A DNA stretch of 64,000 nt from Candidatus Zixiibacteriota bacterium (GTDB taxonomy: Bacteria > Zixibacteria > MSB-5A5 > GN15 > FEB-12). The notes under the pieces were generated by a model. It was given only the letters and a program-made list of their open reading frames with translations. It was not told the DNA's origin and did not search any database. Positions within the stretch are counted from its first letter, which is position 1. Each line of letters starts with the position of its first letter. The stretch spans positions 1 through 64,000 of the forward strand of contig JAJRSF010000007.1 of assembly GCA_024278935.1 (NCBI GenBank), in the 5' to 3' direction. Both the position numbers and the translations under genes were made by a program. Shown piece by piece: positions 35,194 through 44,895 of this stretch.

Positions 35194-38064
35194 TTACTTC
35201 AATAAAACCATTTTTTTGACAAAAACATGTGAATTTGCTTCAAGCCTGTAAAAATAAATCCCACTCGGAGCAATCCGACCGTCGTTGTACCGCCCATCCC
35301 AGATCACCTGATAGTTTCCGGCTGACTGAGTGAGTTGTAAGAGCAATCTTATTTTTTGACCTAAGATATTATAGACATTCAAAGCGACGTCTGAACGACT
35401 TGGTAATGAGTATGAAATTGTCGTACTGAGATTAAACGGATTTGGATAATTTTGCAATAGCTCGATTTGGTCAGGGAGTACTATATCTTCGTTTTCATTT
35501 ATGTCAGTAGCAACATCAACATCTATTGAACCTGCTCTAACTTGTGGAGCATATCGCACACTGGCAGAATCTAGTGTATAAGTTGTGATGCTGTCAGTAA
35601 TAATCGAATCAATAGTTGATGTCCCTAACAGAGACTTTGCTGTAAAATATAATTCGGCAAGGTGTGAACTTCCGATATTAAGCGATGTGTCCGCCTGACT
35701 CATTGTCAGGTTTATAAGAGCTGTGCCATTCGTATTATTGACGGTGTATGCGAGGCTTGTAATGTCCGGCGATGTGACCCCTTCGGTAATTGAATCTAAT
35801 CTGACATAGGTTGTATCAAATTGAAACGGAAGATGAATTTCGGTCAACGAGTTTGTTGCATCTAATGTGAGCGAGATAGAAACAGTTTGTTCAGTCGCAA
35901 CATTCGCAGTTGAAAAACTGAGTGTGTCTGTTGAAGTTTGGTAATAATCTAAAATAACGGGTACCTGGATTGCTTTATTGTATGAAAGTGAATCGACAAT
36001 ATCAATATACCCCGTGTACCGACCATAGGCGACAGTAGAGTCTATTAAGATTGTAATCGTGTCATCATCGCTACCGCTTGACGTATCGATAGTAAACCAG
36101 CTACTGCTTTTGGTTGCTGTCCAGTTTAATGTATCGGCACCAAAATTTGTTATAGCAATCGGTAGTGTATAGTTTGTAATCGAATCGGTATAAATAAAAA
36201 TCGAATCAGGCGTAGCAGTTATATATGGAAGGTTGTTGAGAACTTCCACATTGACAACGAGTGTATCCGGTGACCCACTTGCATCGGCTGATGTAAAGAC
36301 AAGATATTCGGTATAAGTTCCGGCGACCAAAGATGATGGTTCGGCTGTTATGATTATTGAGTCTCCTGAAAAACCTGCATAGCTTGAGGCTGTCATCCAT
36401 GTTGCCGATTCTGATGATGCCCAATTGAATGAACCGTACGAAAGATTGTTAACATAAACTACCTGAGTAGATGTGTCTATGATATTTTCAAAGAATGTAA
36501 AGGACAAAGTATCATCTGAAATTTGCATCGTCGGATTGTATACTTCCAGTCGTACTCCAATAGCAAGAGATGAATCAAAATATGTGTCATCTGAAAAACG
36601 GAGTGTCCCGGTATATAATCCAATTGTCAATGTATCGGTATTAACAGCGACTGAAACTGTGTCGGTTGTTGTTGAATTCGACGGTGTAATATCAAGCCAT
36701 TCAGCATCTGAAGTTATCGAAAACCCAAGCGGATTATAACCGAGATGATCGACAATAATCGTCTGTGCCGATGGTACCGCATCGCCTACTTGCATTGTAA
36801 ACTGTAGCGAAGTTTCCGAGACAGCTAAATTTGGATCATTATATAATTGTATCGATGCATAGATATCATAGTTTCCATTGCGACGATCGACCCATGTGAC
36901 ATATCTTTGTTTGCCGTCGATAGCAACATCGGGGCTGACTTGTGCGGAATCTCTGTCTGTGTTTGCGATAAAATTTGTATCTCTGATAACACCATCAACA
37001 TCTATCATCTGCCCAGAAATGTCCCAACTATTATAAGTTGAATCAGCCCAAACGATGGCAACATTGCCAAGTCTGTCGGCAGAAATCGATGGTTCTCTTT
37101 GGGCAGTAGCGGTCCCATCGGTATTAATATTTATTTCATCAGTAACAGGAACCATTGCAGATGTGAATTTCCGTGAATAAATATCAGGATTATCTGGGTA
37201 AGTTCCATTACGCCAATCGACCCAAACGATCGTAAAGTTACCGGCACCATCGGTGGTCACATCGGGAAACGCCTGCCTTGTTGTCGTGGCATCCTGATTG
37301 ACCCGAAGATTTGCTCCTATAGCAACTCCCAAAGAATCAAAAACCTGGGCAAAGATATCATCATTGCCAAAACGATTATCATACCATGTGACAACAAACC
37401 ATCCTTGATTTGAAACCGAGACCCTTGGGCGATGTTGTTGTGTATTTATATTATCATCATTCACTATAAAGTTTGTACCAATATTAGACCCATCTGCATC
37501 GATTAACTGTCCGAAAATATCCCAGTTTGAATTTCGATAATCTGCCCATACAACAATTGCTTTTTTGGAATCGGAAAGTGATATGTCGGGAGTCTCTCTT
37601 ATAGTAAGAGGATTTTCTATTGTTATTTGTTCGTTGGTAGTTACAGGAGAAAATGTCGAGTCATATCGTTGTGTGAATATTTCCGGGTTAAGCGGATAGC
37701 TACCGGTGCGGTAATCTTTCCATACGAGTGAGAACCTACCGGAGAGTTCAACAGCGATAGCCGGATCAAACTGGTACGATTCATTTGAGTCATCATTTAT
37801 TTTTTGATTCACTCCGATTGTGTATCCAGAATTATCATATTTTTGCAAATAAATATCACCGGTACCATCACGACGGTCGACCCATGTGATTGCAAATGAC
37901 TGGTCAATCGCCACAGCGATTCTTGGGGAGTTCTGAAGTGTTGTCGAGTTGTCATCATTGACACGGAAATCTACACGTTCGCGTGCCACGAGAGAATGCG
38001 ATACAACTACAATAAGCAGACATGATATGAGAATTATTTTTTTCACCACGATTATATATGGCAA
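35194..38064 (-). CDS. Large secreted multi-domain protein with C-terminal FlgD/T9SS-like sorting module
   Basis: 956 aa. After a signal peptide come about seven repeats of the form V-W-D-R-G--DIY-Q (about 30-400), like a beta-propeller. Residues 410-690 hold three BACON-like units (DAEWLDITPSNSTTTDTVSV; SSSWFTIDTSSGSDDD). About 700-850 resembles a cohesin-type domain (ISLTLDATNSLTEIHLPFQFD...AELYFTAKS). The end, ELLQNYPNPFNLSTTISYSLP...SGIYFYRLEA, is the FlgD-like/T9SS C-terminal module. It is probably a surface-exposed or released binding protein. A GTG start seven codons in (VKKIILIS) is also plausible. Confidence 0.8.
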   Translation of the reverse strand: MPYIIVVKKIILISCLLIVVVSHSLVARERVDFRVNDDNSTTLQNSPRIAVAIDQSFAITWVDRRDGTGDIYLQKYDNSGYTIGVNQKINDDSNESYQFDPAIAVELSGRFSLVWKDYRTGSYPLNPEIFTQRYDSTFSPVTTNEQITIENPLTIRETPDISLSDSKKAIVVWADYRNSNWDIFGQLIDADGSNIGTNFIVNDDNINTQQHRPRVSVSNQGWFVVTWYDNRFGNDDIFAQVFDSLGVAIGANLRVNQDATTTRQAFPDVTTDGAGNFTIVWVDWRNGTYPDNPDIYSRKFTSAMVPVTDEININTDGTATAQREPSISADRLGNVAIVWADSTYNSWDISGQMIDVDGVIRDTNFIANTDRDSAQVSPDVAIDGKQRYVTWVDRRNGNYDIYASIQLYNDPNLAVSETSLQFTMQVGDAVPSAQTIIVDHLGYNPLGFSITSDAEWLDITPSNSTTTDTVSVAVNTDTLTIGLYTGTLRFSDDTYFDSSLAIGVRLEVYNPTMQISDDTLSFTFFENIIDTSTQVVYVNNLSYGSFNWASSESATWMTASSYAGFSGDSIIITAEPSSLVAGTYTEYLVFTSADASGSPDTLVVNVEVLNNLPYITATPDSIFIYTDSITNYTLPIAITNFGADTLNWTATKSSSWFTIDTSSGSDDDTITILIDSTVAYGRYTGYIDIVDSLSYNKAIQVPVILDYYQTSTDTLSFSTANVATEQTVSISLTLDATNSLTEIHLPFQFDTTYVRLDSITEGVTSPDITSLAYTVNNTNGTALINLTMSQADTSLNIGSSHLAELYFTAKSLLGTSTIDSIITDSITTYTLDSASVRYAPQVRAGSIDVDVATDINENEDIVLPDQIELLQNYPNPFNLSTTISYSLPSRSDVALNVYNILGQKIRLLLQLTQSAGNYQVIWDGRYNDGRIAPSGIYFYRLEANSHVFVKKMVLLK

Positions 38065-38093
38065 AAAAAATGCCCACTAAAATTTAGTGGACA
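38063..38093 (-). terminator. Terminator of the HU/COX24-like unit
   Basis: On the minus strand TGTCCACTAA pairs with TTAGTGGGCA (one mismatch), followed by eight Ts. It lies between the COX24-like gene and the start of the 956-residue protein gene, so these are separate transcripts. Confidence 0.8.
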
Positions 38094-38240
38094 TTAAATT
38101 TAAAAAGAAATTGTAAACTACTATATCATTATAAGTTAAGAAATGATATAGAAAGCCGTCTGAAGTTTAAACTCGAAGATATTGTCTTGCAAGTGGAAAA
38201 TAATTCCGATTACGTCAGATAAAAATTCCGATATGGACGA

Positions 38241-38336
38241 CTATTTATTTTTCTTTTTATGACGATTAGCGCGTCTGCGTTTTTTCCGCTTGTGCGTCTT
38301 AATCTTATGACGTTTCTTCTTTTTTCCGCTTGGCAT
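38241..38336 (-). CDS. AURKAIP1/COX24-type small basic protein
   Basis: 31 codons: MPSGKKKKRHKIKTHKRKKR... ending KKKNK, then TAG. This matches the AURKAIP1/COX24-domain small protein, described in bacteria as a ribosome-associated Lys/Arg-rich peptide related to mitochondrial mS38; I know the family from its pattern MPSGKK-KRHK-ATHKRKK. GGAG lies 6 nt upstream of the ATG. It sits 25 nt after the HU gene. It is too short for ordinary gene finders. Confidence 0.85.
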   Translation of the reverse strand: MPSGKKKKRHKIKTHKRKKRRRANRHKKKNK

Positions 38337-38361
38337 AATTCTCCGGTTTCTTGGTTTACGT

Positions 38362-38646
38362 TTAAATCTCTAATTTTGTAATCATGTTTTTAAACTCGTT
38401 CGATGGTTTAAATACTGGAACTTTACGATCCGGTACTGTAACCACTTCACCTGTGCGAGGGTTTCTCGCTTTACGGGCTTTACGAAGTTTAACTTTGAAG
38501 GTGCCGAACCCTCGTATTTCAATATTGTGTCCAGACTCAAGTGATTTTTTCACAGTATCGAGAAAAGAATCAACAACGACAGCAACGTCGGTTCTTGTTA
38601 GTCCAGTTTTTTCGGCAACTTTTTCTACTAAATCTGCTTTAGTCAC
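38362..38646 (-). CDS. hup: HU/IHF-family DNA-binding protein
   Basis: 94 aa histone-like protein: MTKADLVEKVAEKTGL, IEIRGFGTFKVKLRKARKARNPRTGE (the DNA-grasping arm), VFKPSNEFK. The start is GTG, supported by GGGAGG 8 nt upstream. Whether it is HU or IHF cannot be told from sequence alone. Confidence 0.93.
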   Translation of the reverse strand: MTKADLVEKVAEKTGLTRTDVAVVVDSFLDTVKKSLESGHNIEIRGFGTFKVKLRKARKARNPRTGEVVTVPDRKVPVFKPSNEFKNMITKLEI

Positions 38647-38826
38647 GGGGTCCTCCCTGTGTCTAATTCATTTATTGGGTTCAACTGTTTTAATTTCACT
38701 AATATATCCTGCTACTAAGTTTTGTTTAGTTAATTCCCTAACTCTATGGGACAGGTAAAGATATACACTTTTATTTGAAAAGAAAAGGAAAAAATATCAA
38801 TATCTTTTATTTTATTGAAAATAATC

Positions 38827-39738
38827 TTATTTCTGAAACATATACATAAGCTGTGGCTCGGTAAACCGATGCTCGATTTTCGAGTTAACCATACTGCCGA
38901 AACTACCCATTAAGTCAAAGAGCGACACTTGTTTACGTTCATAAAAACGGACAACTTCCGGGTCACTTTCTAAATCAGCAAGCTCTGCTGCAATCTCAAT
39001 CGCCTCATTTAAGCCACCTAAGGTATCTACTAGCCCTAAGTTATAAGCCTGTTGGCCGGTGTAAATTGAGCCATCTGCCAGCGGATAAATTTCTTCTGGG
39101 TCTTTTCCGCGACCTTCCGCAACGACATGTATAAACTGTTCATATGAGTCCATGACCACCGACCGAAGCATAAGCTCTTCTTTTTTAGTCATTGAACGAC
39201 TTGAATTCCCGACATCTTTTAACTCACCTGATTTGATAGTCTCGGTACCGATACCAACTTTGTCCATCAAAACTTCAAATGTATTAAACTGAAAAATAAC
39301 TCCAATTGAACCTGTGATAGTTCCCGGGTTTGCCACTACCCTATCGGCAGCACAAGCGATGTAGTAACCGCCCGATGCAGCCACAGATGCCATAGAGACA
39401 ACGATTGGCTTATCGGTATTTTCACGAATACGATGCATAGTGTCATAGATCTCCTGCGAAATAGCAACACCACCGCCCGGAGAGTTTACATGCACAACGA
39501 TAGCTTTTATAGAATTATCTTCAGCCCATTCTTCAAGCTGATCAATAGCACGCCGTCCGACAGGTTCATTGATAGGACCATAGACCTCAACAATTCCGAT
39601 ATTACCACCGAGTCCTGAAATATTAAAATCTGAATCACCGCTCATGACACCAATAAACATAAGCCCCATAAAACCGAACGCCATCATAAATGATACGACA
39701 ATGATAACCCCTATAATGATGTCTCTTTTTTTAGCCAT
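38827..39738 (-). CDS. sppA: Signal peptide peptidase SppA
   Basis: Membrane serine/lysine protease that degrades cleaved signal peptides. N-terminal TM (IIIGVIIVVSFMMAFGFMGLMFIGV), then the crotonase-like domain with NSPGGGVAISQEI, the catalytic Ser in SVAASGGYYIACAAD and the catalytic Lys in IKSGELKDVG. 303 aa, the short (36-kDa) type. It follows the lytic transglycosylase gene by 12 nt. Confidence 0.93.
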   Translation of the reverse strand: MAKKRDIIIGVIIVVSFMMAFGFMGLMFIGVMSGDSDFNISGLGGNIGIVEVYGPINEPVGRRAIDQLEEWAEDNSIKAIVVHVNSPGGGVAISQEIYDTMHRIRENTDKPIVVSMASVAASGGYYIACAADRVVANPGTITGSIGVIFQFNTFEVLMDKVGIGTETIKSGELKDVGNSSRSMTKKEELMLRSVVMDSYEQFIHVVAEGRGKDPEEIYPLADGSIYTGQQAYNLGLVDTLGGLNEAIEIAAELADLESDPEVVRFYERKQVSLFDLMGSFGSMVNSKIEHRFTEPQLMYMFQK

Positions 39739-39750
39739 CTATAAACCTTT

Positions 39751-41976
39751 TTAATAAATTTTTAATTCCACACCGATTCCAAGTCTATTTGGATTATCGA
39801 TATTATTATTGGCACGAATGCGAGCAATTGAAGTTCTATATTTCCCCGCTATAGCAGAAAGAGTTTCACCTCTTCGTACTTTATGAATAACGTATTTTAC
39901 ATTTGTTGTAACTTTGAGAACACGACCCGGATAGATTCTGCTTGAACGACCGAGACCATTAATTTTTCGAAGTGCCGATGTTGTAGTTCCATATTTGCGA
40001 GCGATATCCCAAAGAGTATCACCTGAGCGAACTTTGTATGTCTTATTTTGCGACTTAGACTTCGTTGATGATTTTGTACTTTTTGTTGTCTTGGTCGAAG
40101 CATATGGTTTGGAACCGGTTGGATTGTTCTTCTTAAGTTTTTTTGCCGATGATGGTATCTTGATTTTTTGACCTACATAAATACGAGAACCACGGACAAT
40201 AGAATTTTCACGACGAAGTTTTTCTACCGATGTACCAAATGCACGAGCGATGTCCCACATCGTATCACCGGAACGAACGGCATAGACCGAGTTTTGTGCT
40301 TTTCTATTAGACGGTTTATTCACTGAACGGCTATAGCTCCTATCGAGAGGAACCGGTACAATAAGAGTTTTGCCGGCATAGATTTTAGAACGACGGCTAA
40401 GATTATTCGCTTCCATAATAGCATATTGCGACACACCATACTTTGATGCGATAGTCGAGATTGCTTCACCCCGTCTGATCTTATGCTTCACCCAGCTTGT
40501 TTCTTTTGGTGACGGCATAGCATCGTAGGCAGCTAAGAATTTCGTCTTTGAGCCAACAGGTAACTTGAGTTTATACCCTTTCATGTTCGGCGGAGTATAG
40601 CGACGAAGAAGTTCAGGGTTTAGAAATTGTAAATCTTTTAAAGAACAGCCAACTTCACGGGCGATGACTTTGAGTTCGAGACATTTATCAATTTTGACTT
40701 CATCCCAAACTACTTCCGGTTCTTTTTCAATATCAGTGAAACCATATTTTTCAGGATTTTTACAGATGATAGTTGCTGCCATGATAAGCGGCACGTAATC
40801 CATTGTTTCTCTTTTGAGACGGAGTTTCCAGAAGTCGATAGTCTTTTGTTTTTTGATTGTACGACTGACTCTACCCGGTCCGCCATTATAGGCAGCCATT
40901 GCTAAATCCCATTGACCAAATTGCTTGTATAAATGTTTGAGATATTTAGCTGCAGCTCTAGTAGACTTTTCAGGATCTTTCCGCTCATCAAACCACCATG
41001 AACGATCCAACCCATACATGCGACCGGTAGAAGAGATAAACTGCCATAGTCCCATCGCTCTTGCCCATGAATACGCATGAGCATTGTAACCTGATTCTAC
41101 AAGTGAGAGATAAATCAAATCGTCAGGCATACCCTCTTCACGGAGAATACGAAGCATCATTGGTTTATACTTATGAGAACGTTTGAGATATTTTTCGAAT
41201 GCAGATTTAGCTACTGTTTGAAAATAAACGATAGACTTTTTTACCCGGTCGTTCATGACAATCGGAATATCATAAGTTATTGTGTTTTGTTCACTTTGAT
41301 AGACAATCATCGTATCAGAACTCAAACGAGCAGATAAATCACCAAACCGTTCCAGTAGTACCGCCGACGAAACATCTTCTGTTAAATTTCCAAGTGAACG
41401 TAAAGCAATACGGTAATCAGAAATAATGTTATCTAAAATTTGAGTATATTTCGTAGCTTCAGGAGTCATTGAGGAGTCAGGTTCGATATCAAGATGTGCC
41501 ATAATCTTCAGAGATTTTTCAAAGTAATACTGGGCTTCTTCCCATGCCGCCTCACGATTTGCAACGACACCCATAGCGTGGTATTCTTCTGCAAGGTCAA
41601 ACTGACGCCAGAGGTCATCATCAACAGCAGCCGATGAATCGTTAATATCAACAGAACCATAAAAGACAGATTCAACAAGTTCACGAGTTGATTGTTCAGC
41701 TTTTTCAGGAATGTCAGCGATTTGATTTGCTTCTGAACTGTCGGTCTGTTTTTCTTTTTTGTTTGTATCTAAAACAGCATTAAGAAAATCGCTATTTTGA
41801 GCTTCTTTTTTCTTTTCAGCTTCTACATTTGCTGTTATGGTTGCCGTTGTAACCTCAGCCGATTTTTCTTTTTCAGCAGATCCGTAGGCTCTTGGCGATG
41901 AAAGCGATTGTGAGCCACCACATCCTAATGCGATGAGCAATGAGAGAGACGTTGTGAGTAAAATTATTTTTTTCAT
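39751..41976 (-). CDS. mltD: MltD-like lytic transglycosylase lipoprotein with four LysM domains
   Basis: Cleaves the glycan strands of peptidoglycan. Signal peptide and lipobox IALGC at the N-terminus; catalytic SLT domain at about 285-410 with LVESGYNAHAYS (catalytic Glu), GLWQFISSTG and AAYNGGPGRV; then four LysM modules (RRGEAISTIASKYGV, RSGDTMWDIARAFGT, RSGDTLWDIARKYGT, RRGETLSAIAGKYRT). I start at the ATG at 41976, preceded by AAAGGA, not the upstream frame extension at 41994. Confidence 0.93.
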   Translation of the reverse strand: MKKIILLTTSLSLLIALGCGGSQSLSSPRAYGSAEKEKSAEVTTATITANVEAEKKKEAQNSDFLNAVLDTNKKEKQTDSSEANQIADIPEKAEQSTRELVESVFYGSVDINDSSAAVDDDLWRQFDLAEEYHAMGVVANREAAWEEAQYYFEKSLKIMAHLDIEPDSSMTPEATKYTQILDNIISDYRIALRSLGNLTEDVSSAVLLERFGDLSARLSSDTMIVYQSEQNTITYDIPIVMNDRVKKSIVYFQTVAKSAFEKYLKRSHKYKPMMLRILREEGMPDDLIYLSLVESGYNAHAYSWARAMGLWQFISSTGRMYGLDRSWWFDERKDPEKSTRAAAKYLKHLYKQFGQWDLAMAAYNGGPGRVSRTIKKQKTIDFWKLRLKRETMDYVPLIMAATIICKNPEKYGFTDIEKEPEVVWDEVKIDKCLELKVIAREVGCSLKDLQFLNPELLRRYTPPNMKGYKLKLPVGSKTKFLAAYDAMPSPKETSWVKHKIRRGEAISTIASKYGVSQYAIMEANNLSRRSKIYAGKTLIVPVPLDRSYSRSVNKPSNRKAQNSVYAVRSGDTMWDIARAFGTSVEKLRRENSIVRGSRIYVGQKIKIPSSAKKLKKNNPTGSKPYASTKTTKSTKSSTKSKSQNKTYKVRSGDTLWDIARKYGTTTSALRKINGLGRSSRIYPGRVLKVTTNVKYVIHKVRRGETLSAIAGKYRTSIARIRANNNIDNPNRLGIGVELKIY

Positions 41977-42041
41977 AAAATCCTTTTCTATCAAACTGAT
42001 AAACCAAATATAAGTTACTATATCTTATATATATCGGTTTT

Positions 42042-43034
42042 CTACTCTCTGACTTTATCCATTTCTGAGAGGTTCTGTATATCAGATATACGCATTCCGA
42101 CCAGTTCAGTCAAGTATTTAAGTTCCGAACTAAGCTCAAAAGCTTCAATAAGTTCAGATGCGTCCTCATAAAATGTCAGATCGCTTTGTTTCCGAAACCA
42201 GGTCATCTGACGCTTAGCATATCTTCGGCTATTTTGCTTAATCATGGCAACCGCTTCTTCAAATGAAATGTCATTGTTTAACTGCTTCAACAGTTCGGCA
42301 TAGCCGATCACATTTGCTTTTTCTATCTTTTCTTTATACCCCGATGCAATTAAATCGTTTAACTCTTTCAACAAACCATCTGAAAGCATTTGGTCTACCC
42401 GATTATTGATTCGTTCATAAAGCAGTTCACGCTTAGGCGATAAACAATAATACGAGAATTTATATTTAGAGTTGCGATATTTCCCGGTGGTCAGAAGTTC
42501 CGATTTGGTATGCCCGGTCAGGTAAAATATTTCTAAGGCACGCACAATGCGAAATTTATTATTGGGATGAATTTTAGCAGACTCAAGCGGGTCGATAGCT
42601 TCAAGTTTGCGATGCATAAACTCAGTCCCTTTTTCTTCAAGCTCGGCCTCAAGCTTTTCCCGAATCGAAAAATCTTCCTGTTTGATTTCTACTACGCCGT
42701 CGGTTAAGGCTCGAAGGTACAGCCCTGTTCCACCGACAATAAGAGGAGTCTTGCCACGTTTCAAAATATTGTCGATAATTTTTTCGGCATCATCTATAAA
42801 ATTAAAGGCAGAATACCTCTCCCCCGGTTCGATAATATCTACAAGATGGAAAGTGCATTGCGTAAGCTCATGCTTGGTTGGTTTGGCAGTACCGATATTG
42901 AGATGCTTTAACATCTGACGTGAATCAGCGGAAATAATTTCGATTGGAAAGTTTTTGGCAAGTTCTAAGGCTATCGAAGTTTTCCCCGAGCCTGTTGGTC
43001 CGCAAATAATCGGGATTAGTTTATGCTCGTCCAA
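42042..43034 (-). CDS. miaA: tRNA dimethylallyltransferase
   Basis: Adds the isopentenyl group to A37 of tRNAs reading UNN codons. P-loop IICGPTGSGKTSIALELA, SADSRQMLKHLNIGTAKP, VGGTGLYLRAL and RYAKRQMTWFRKQ. 330 aa. It overlaps mutL by 14 nt; the mutS-mutL-miaA order is common. Confidence 0.95.
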   Translation of the reverse strand: MDEHKLIPIICGPTGSGKTSIALELAKNFPIEIISADSRQMLKHLNIGTAKPTKHELTQCTFHLVDIIEPGERYSAFNFIDDAEKIIDNILKRGKTPLIVGGTGLYLRALTDGVVEIKQEDFSIREKLEAELEEKGTEFMHRKLEAIDPLESAKIHPNNKFRIVRALEIFYLTGHTKSELLTTGKYRNSKYKFSYYCLSPKRELLYERINNRVDQMLSDGLLKELNDLIASGYKEKIEKANVIGYAELLKQLNNDISFEEAVAMIKQNSRRYAKRQMTWFRKQSDLTFYEDASELIEAFELSSELKYLTELVGMRISDIQNLSEMDKVRE

Positions 43035-44895
43035 ATTGCCTATCCAAATCTTGGCGGGATATTTTTATAAACGTTGGACGACCATGTGGGCAGGCATACA
43101 TATTTTTACATTCCAGCAGACGGGTCAAAAGATGAGTAGCCTCTTTGTCAGTCAGTCGGTCACCAGCCATAACAGCCGAGCGACAAGCAATAGACTGTGC
43201 CATTGCTTTTTTTAAATCATAGCCTGATTCTTTGAGCGATACGATGTCATCAAGTATTCGCATAAACATTTTCTCAGGTGATTTCTTTTTTAAGATTGCA
43301 GGAATCGCATTGATATTCACGGTAGTACCACCAAATGCGGAGACATCAAAACCCGACTTGTTCATCATCTCCTGCGACTCTTCAAACAGGACAAACTGTT
43401 GCGGGTCAAGCTCGATTTGGACAGGAAAAAGCATCGCCTGCCCCTCGATAGATGAGTTGTCTACTTTGGTCATGTTCTCTTCAAAGAGAATTCGTTCATG
43501 AGCGGTGTGTTGATCTATAATAAAAAGATCCTGCCCTGCTTGTAACAACAGATACAAATCGGAGAACCGTCCGACTAATCTAAAGCCATCTGCAAGTGAG
43601 ACAATTTCCGATGGTGGTGGTTCAAGTGCTGTTGATGGTCTGTTGGCAAGTGCTTCATCCGGCTGACTTGTTGGTGGCTCTATAATTTCACCGGTCTCTT
43701 TATTTATTTGTACATTTTCAATTTCGTTTGTGTCGGCAGGTTGCACATTGAGCGGACGGTAAAGTTCTTGTAAGAGATTCGGGTGCGCAGGTTCGTTTCT
43801 GTTTATGCCGGCGATATATCCACCTTGTTGATTTTCAAATGGTGCGTTTGGTGAACTAAATGTTGAGCTCGGGAATGAAGGAATAATGCCATCGTTGCGA
43901 AGAGTCTCTTTGATAATATGGTAGACAGCATCATGAATATCCCGCTCTTGCGAAAGACGAACTTCTGCTTTAGTGGGATGAACGTTTACATCAACTTCTT
44001 CAACATCAACTTCCAAAAGCAAAACACCAATCGGGAACCGTCCTCTCGGCATCATCTCTTTATACCCTGCAGAAAATGCATGAGCGATTGTTGGCGACTG
44101 AATGTATCTGTTATTTATAAATAGAAATTGTCCGTACCTGTTTTGCTGTGCCATATCAGGAGAACCGATATACCCTTCAAGTTTAACAGGTCCTTCTTCG
44201 CCTGAAATCTTGATAAGTTTTTTATCCTGCCCAAGTACCGCCATTGCTCTATCTTTGAGTGTCGATTCTTTTGGAAGAGAAAAAATAAGTTTATTGTTTG
44301 ACGTAAATGAAAAACCAATATCATGACGACTCAAAGACATGCCCATCGCGTTGCGAGAGATATGACGAGTCTCGGTTGATTCAGCTTTTAAGAATTTTCT
44401 ACGAGCAGGTGTATTATAAAACAGATTTTCAATTTCGATAGTCGTTCCAAAAGCAGCCGCAATCGGTTGTTTAGATTGCAAAACTCCGCCTTCGTAAATT
44501 ATCTCAATTCCAACAGCCGCATCATACGGACGACTGACCATGCGAAGACGAGAAATCGATGCTATCGACGGAAGTGCCTCACCACGGAAGCCATAAGAAT
44601 AGAGTGCATTGAGTTCATCGAAATTACGAATTTTAGATGTTGCATGTCTTGAGAATGCTATTTCGATTTGGTCTTCAGGAATACCACATCCGTTATCGAC
44701 AATCTTGATAAGTTTGGCACCTGATTTTTCGATAAAAATTTCAATATTATCAGCACCTGCATCGATTGCATTTTCAACAAGCTCTTTAACCACCGCAGCA
44801 GGACGTTCGATTACTTCACCGGCTGCAATTTTGTTGATGACTCTTTCGGGAAGTGGTTTGATAAACCGTTTATCTCTTTTTGTTAGCCTCTGCAT
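43021..44895 (-). CDS. mutL: DNA mismatch repair protein MutL
   Basis: N-terminal GHKL ATPase: ELVENAIDAGAD, VDNGCGIPED, YSYGFRGEALPSIASIS, and the transducer VNVHPTKAEVR. The C-terminal domain shows IDQHTAHERILFEE, close to the DQHAx2Ex4E endonuclease motif of MutL proteins from MutH-less bacteria, and ACPHGRPT at the end. Intact at 624 aa. Its ATG follows the mutS stop directly. Confidence 0.95.
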   Translation of the reverse strand: MQRLTKRDKRFIKPLPERVINKIAAGEVIERPAAVVKELVENAIDAGADNIEIFIEKSGAKLIKIVDNGCGIPEDQIEIAFSRHATSKIRNFDELNALYSYGFRGEALPSIASISRLRMVSRPYDAAVGIEIIYEGGVLQSKQPIAAAFGTTIEIENLFYNTPARRKFLKAESTETRHISRNAMGMSLSRHDIGFSFTSNNKLIFSLPKESTLKDRAMAVLGQDKKLIKISGEEGPVKLEGYIGSPDMAQQNRYGQFLFINNRYIQSPTIAHAFSAGYKEMMPRGRFPIGVLLLEVDVEEVDVNVHPTKAEVRLSQERDIHDAVYHIIKETLRNDGIIPSFPSSTFSSPNAPFENQQGGYIAGINRNEPAHPNLLQELYRPLNVQPADTNEIENVQINKETGEIIEPPTSQPDEALANRPSTALEPPPSEIVSLADGFRLVGRFSDLYLLLQAGQDLFIIDQHTAHERILFEENMTKVDNSSIEGQAMLFPVQIELDPQQFVLFEESQEMMNKSGFDVSAFGGTTVNINAIPAILKKKSPEKMFMRILDDIVSLKESGYDLKKAMAQSIACRSAVMAGDRLTDKEATHLLTRLLECKNMYACPHGRPTFIKISRQDLDRQFGRA

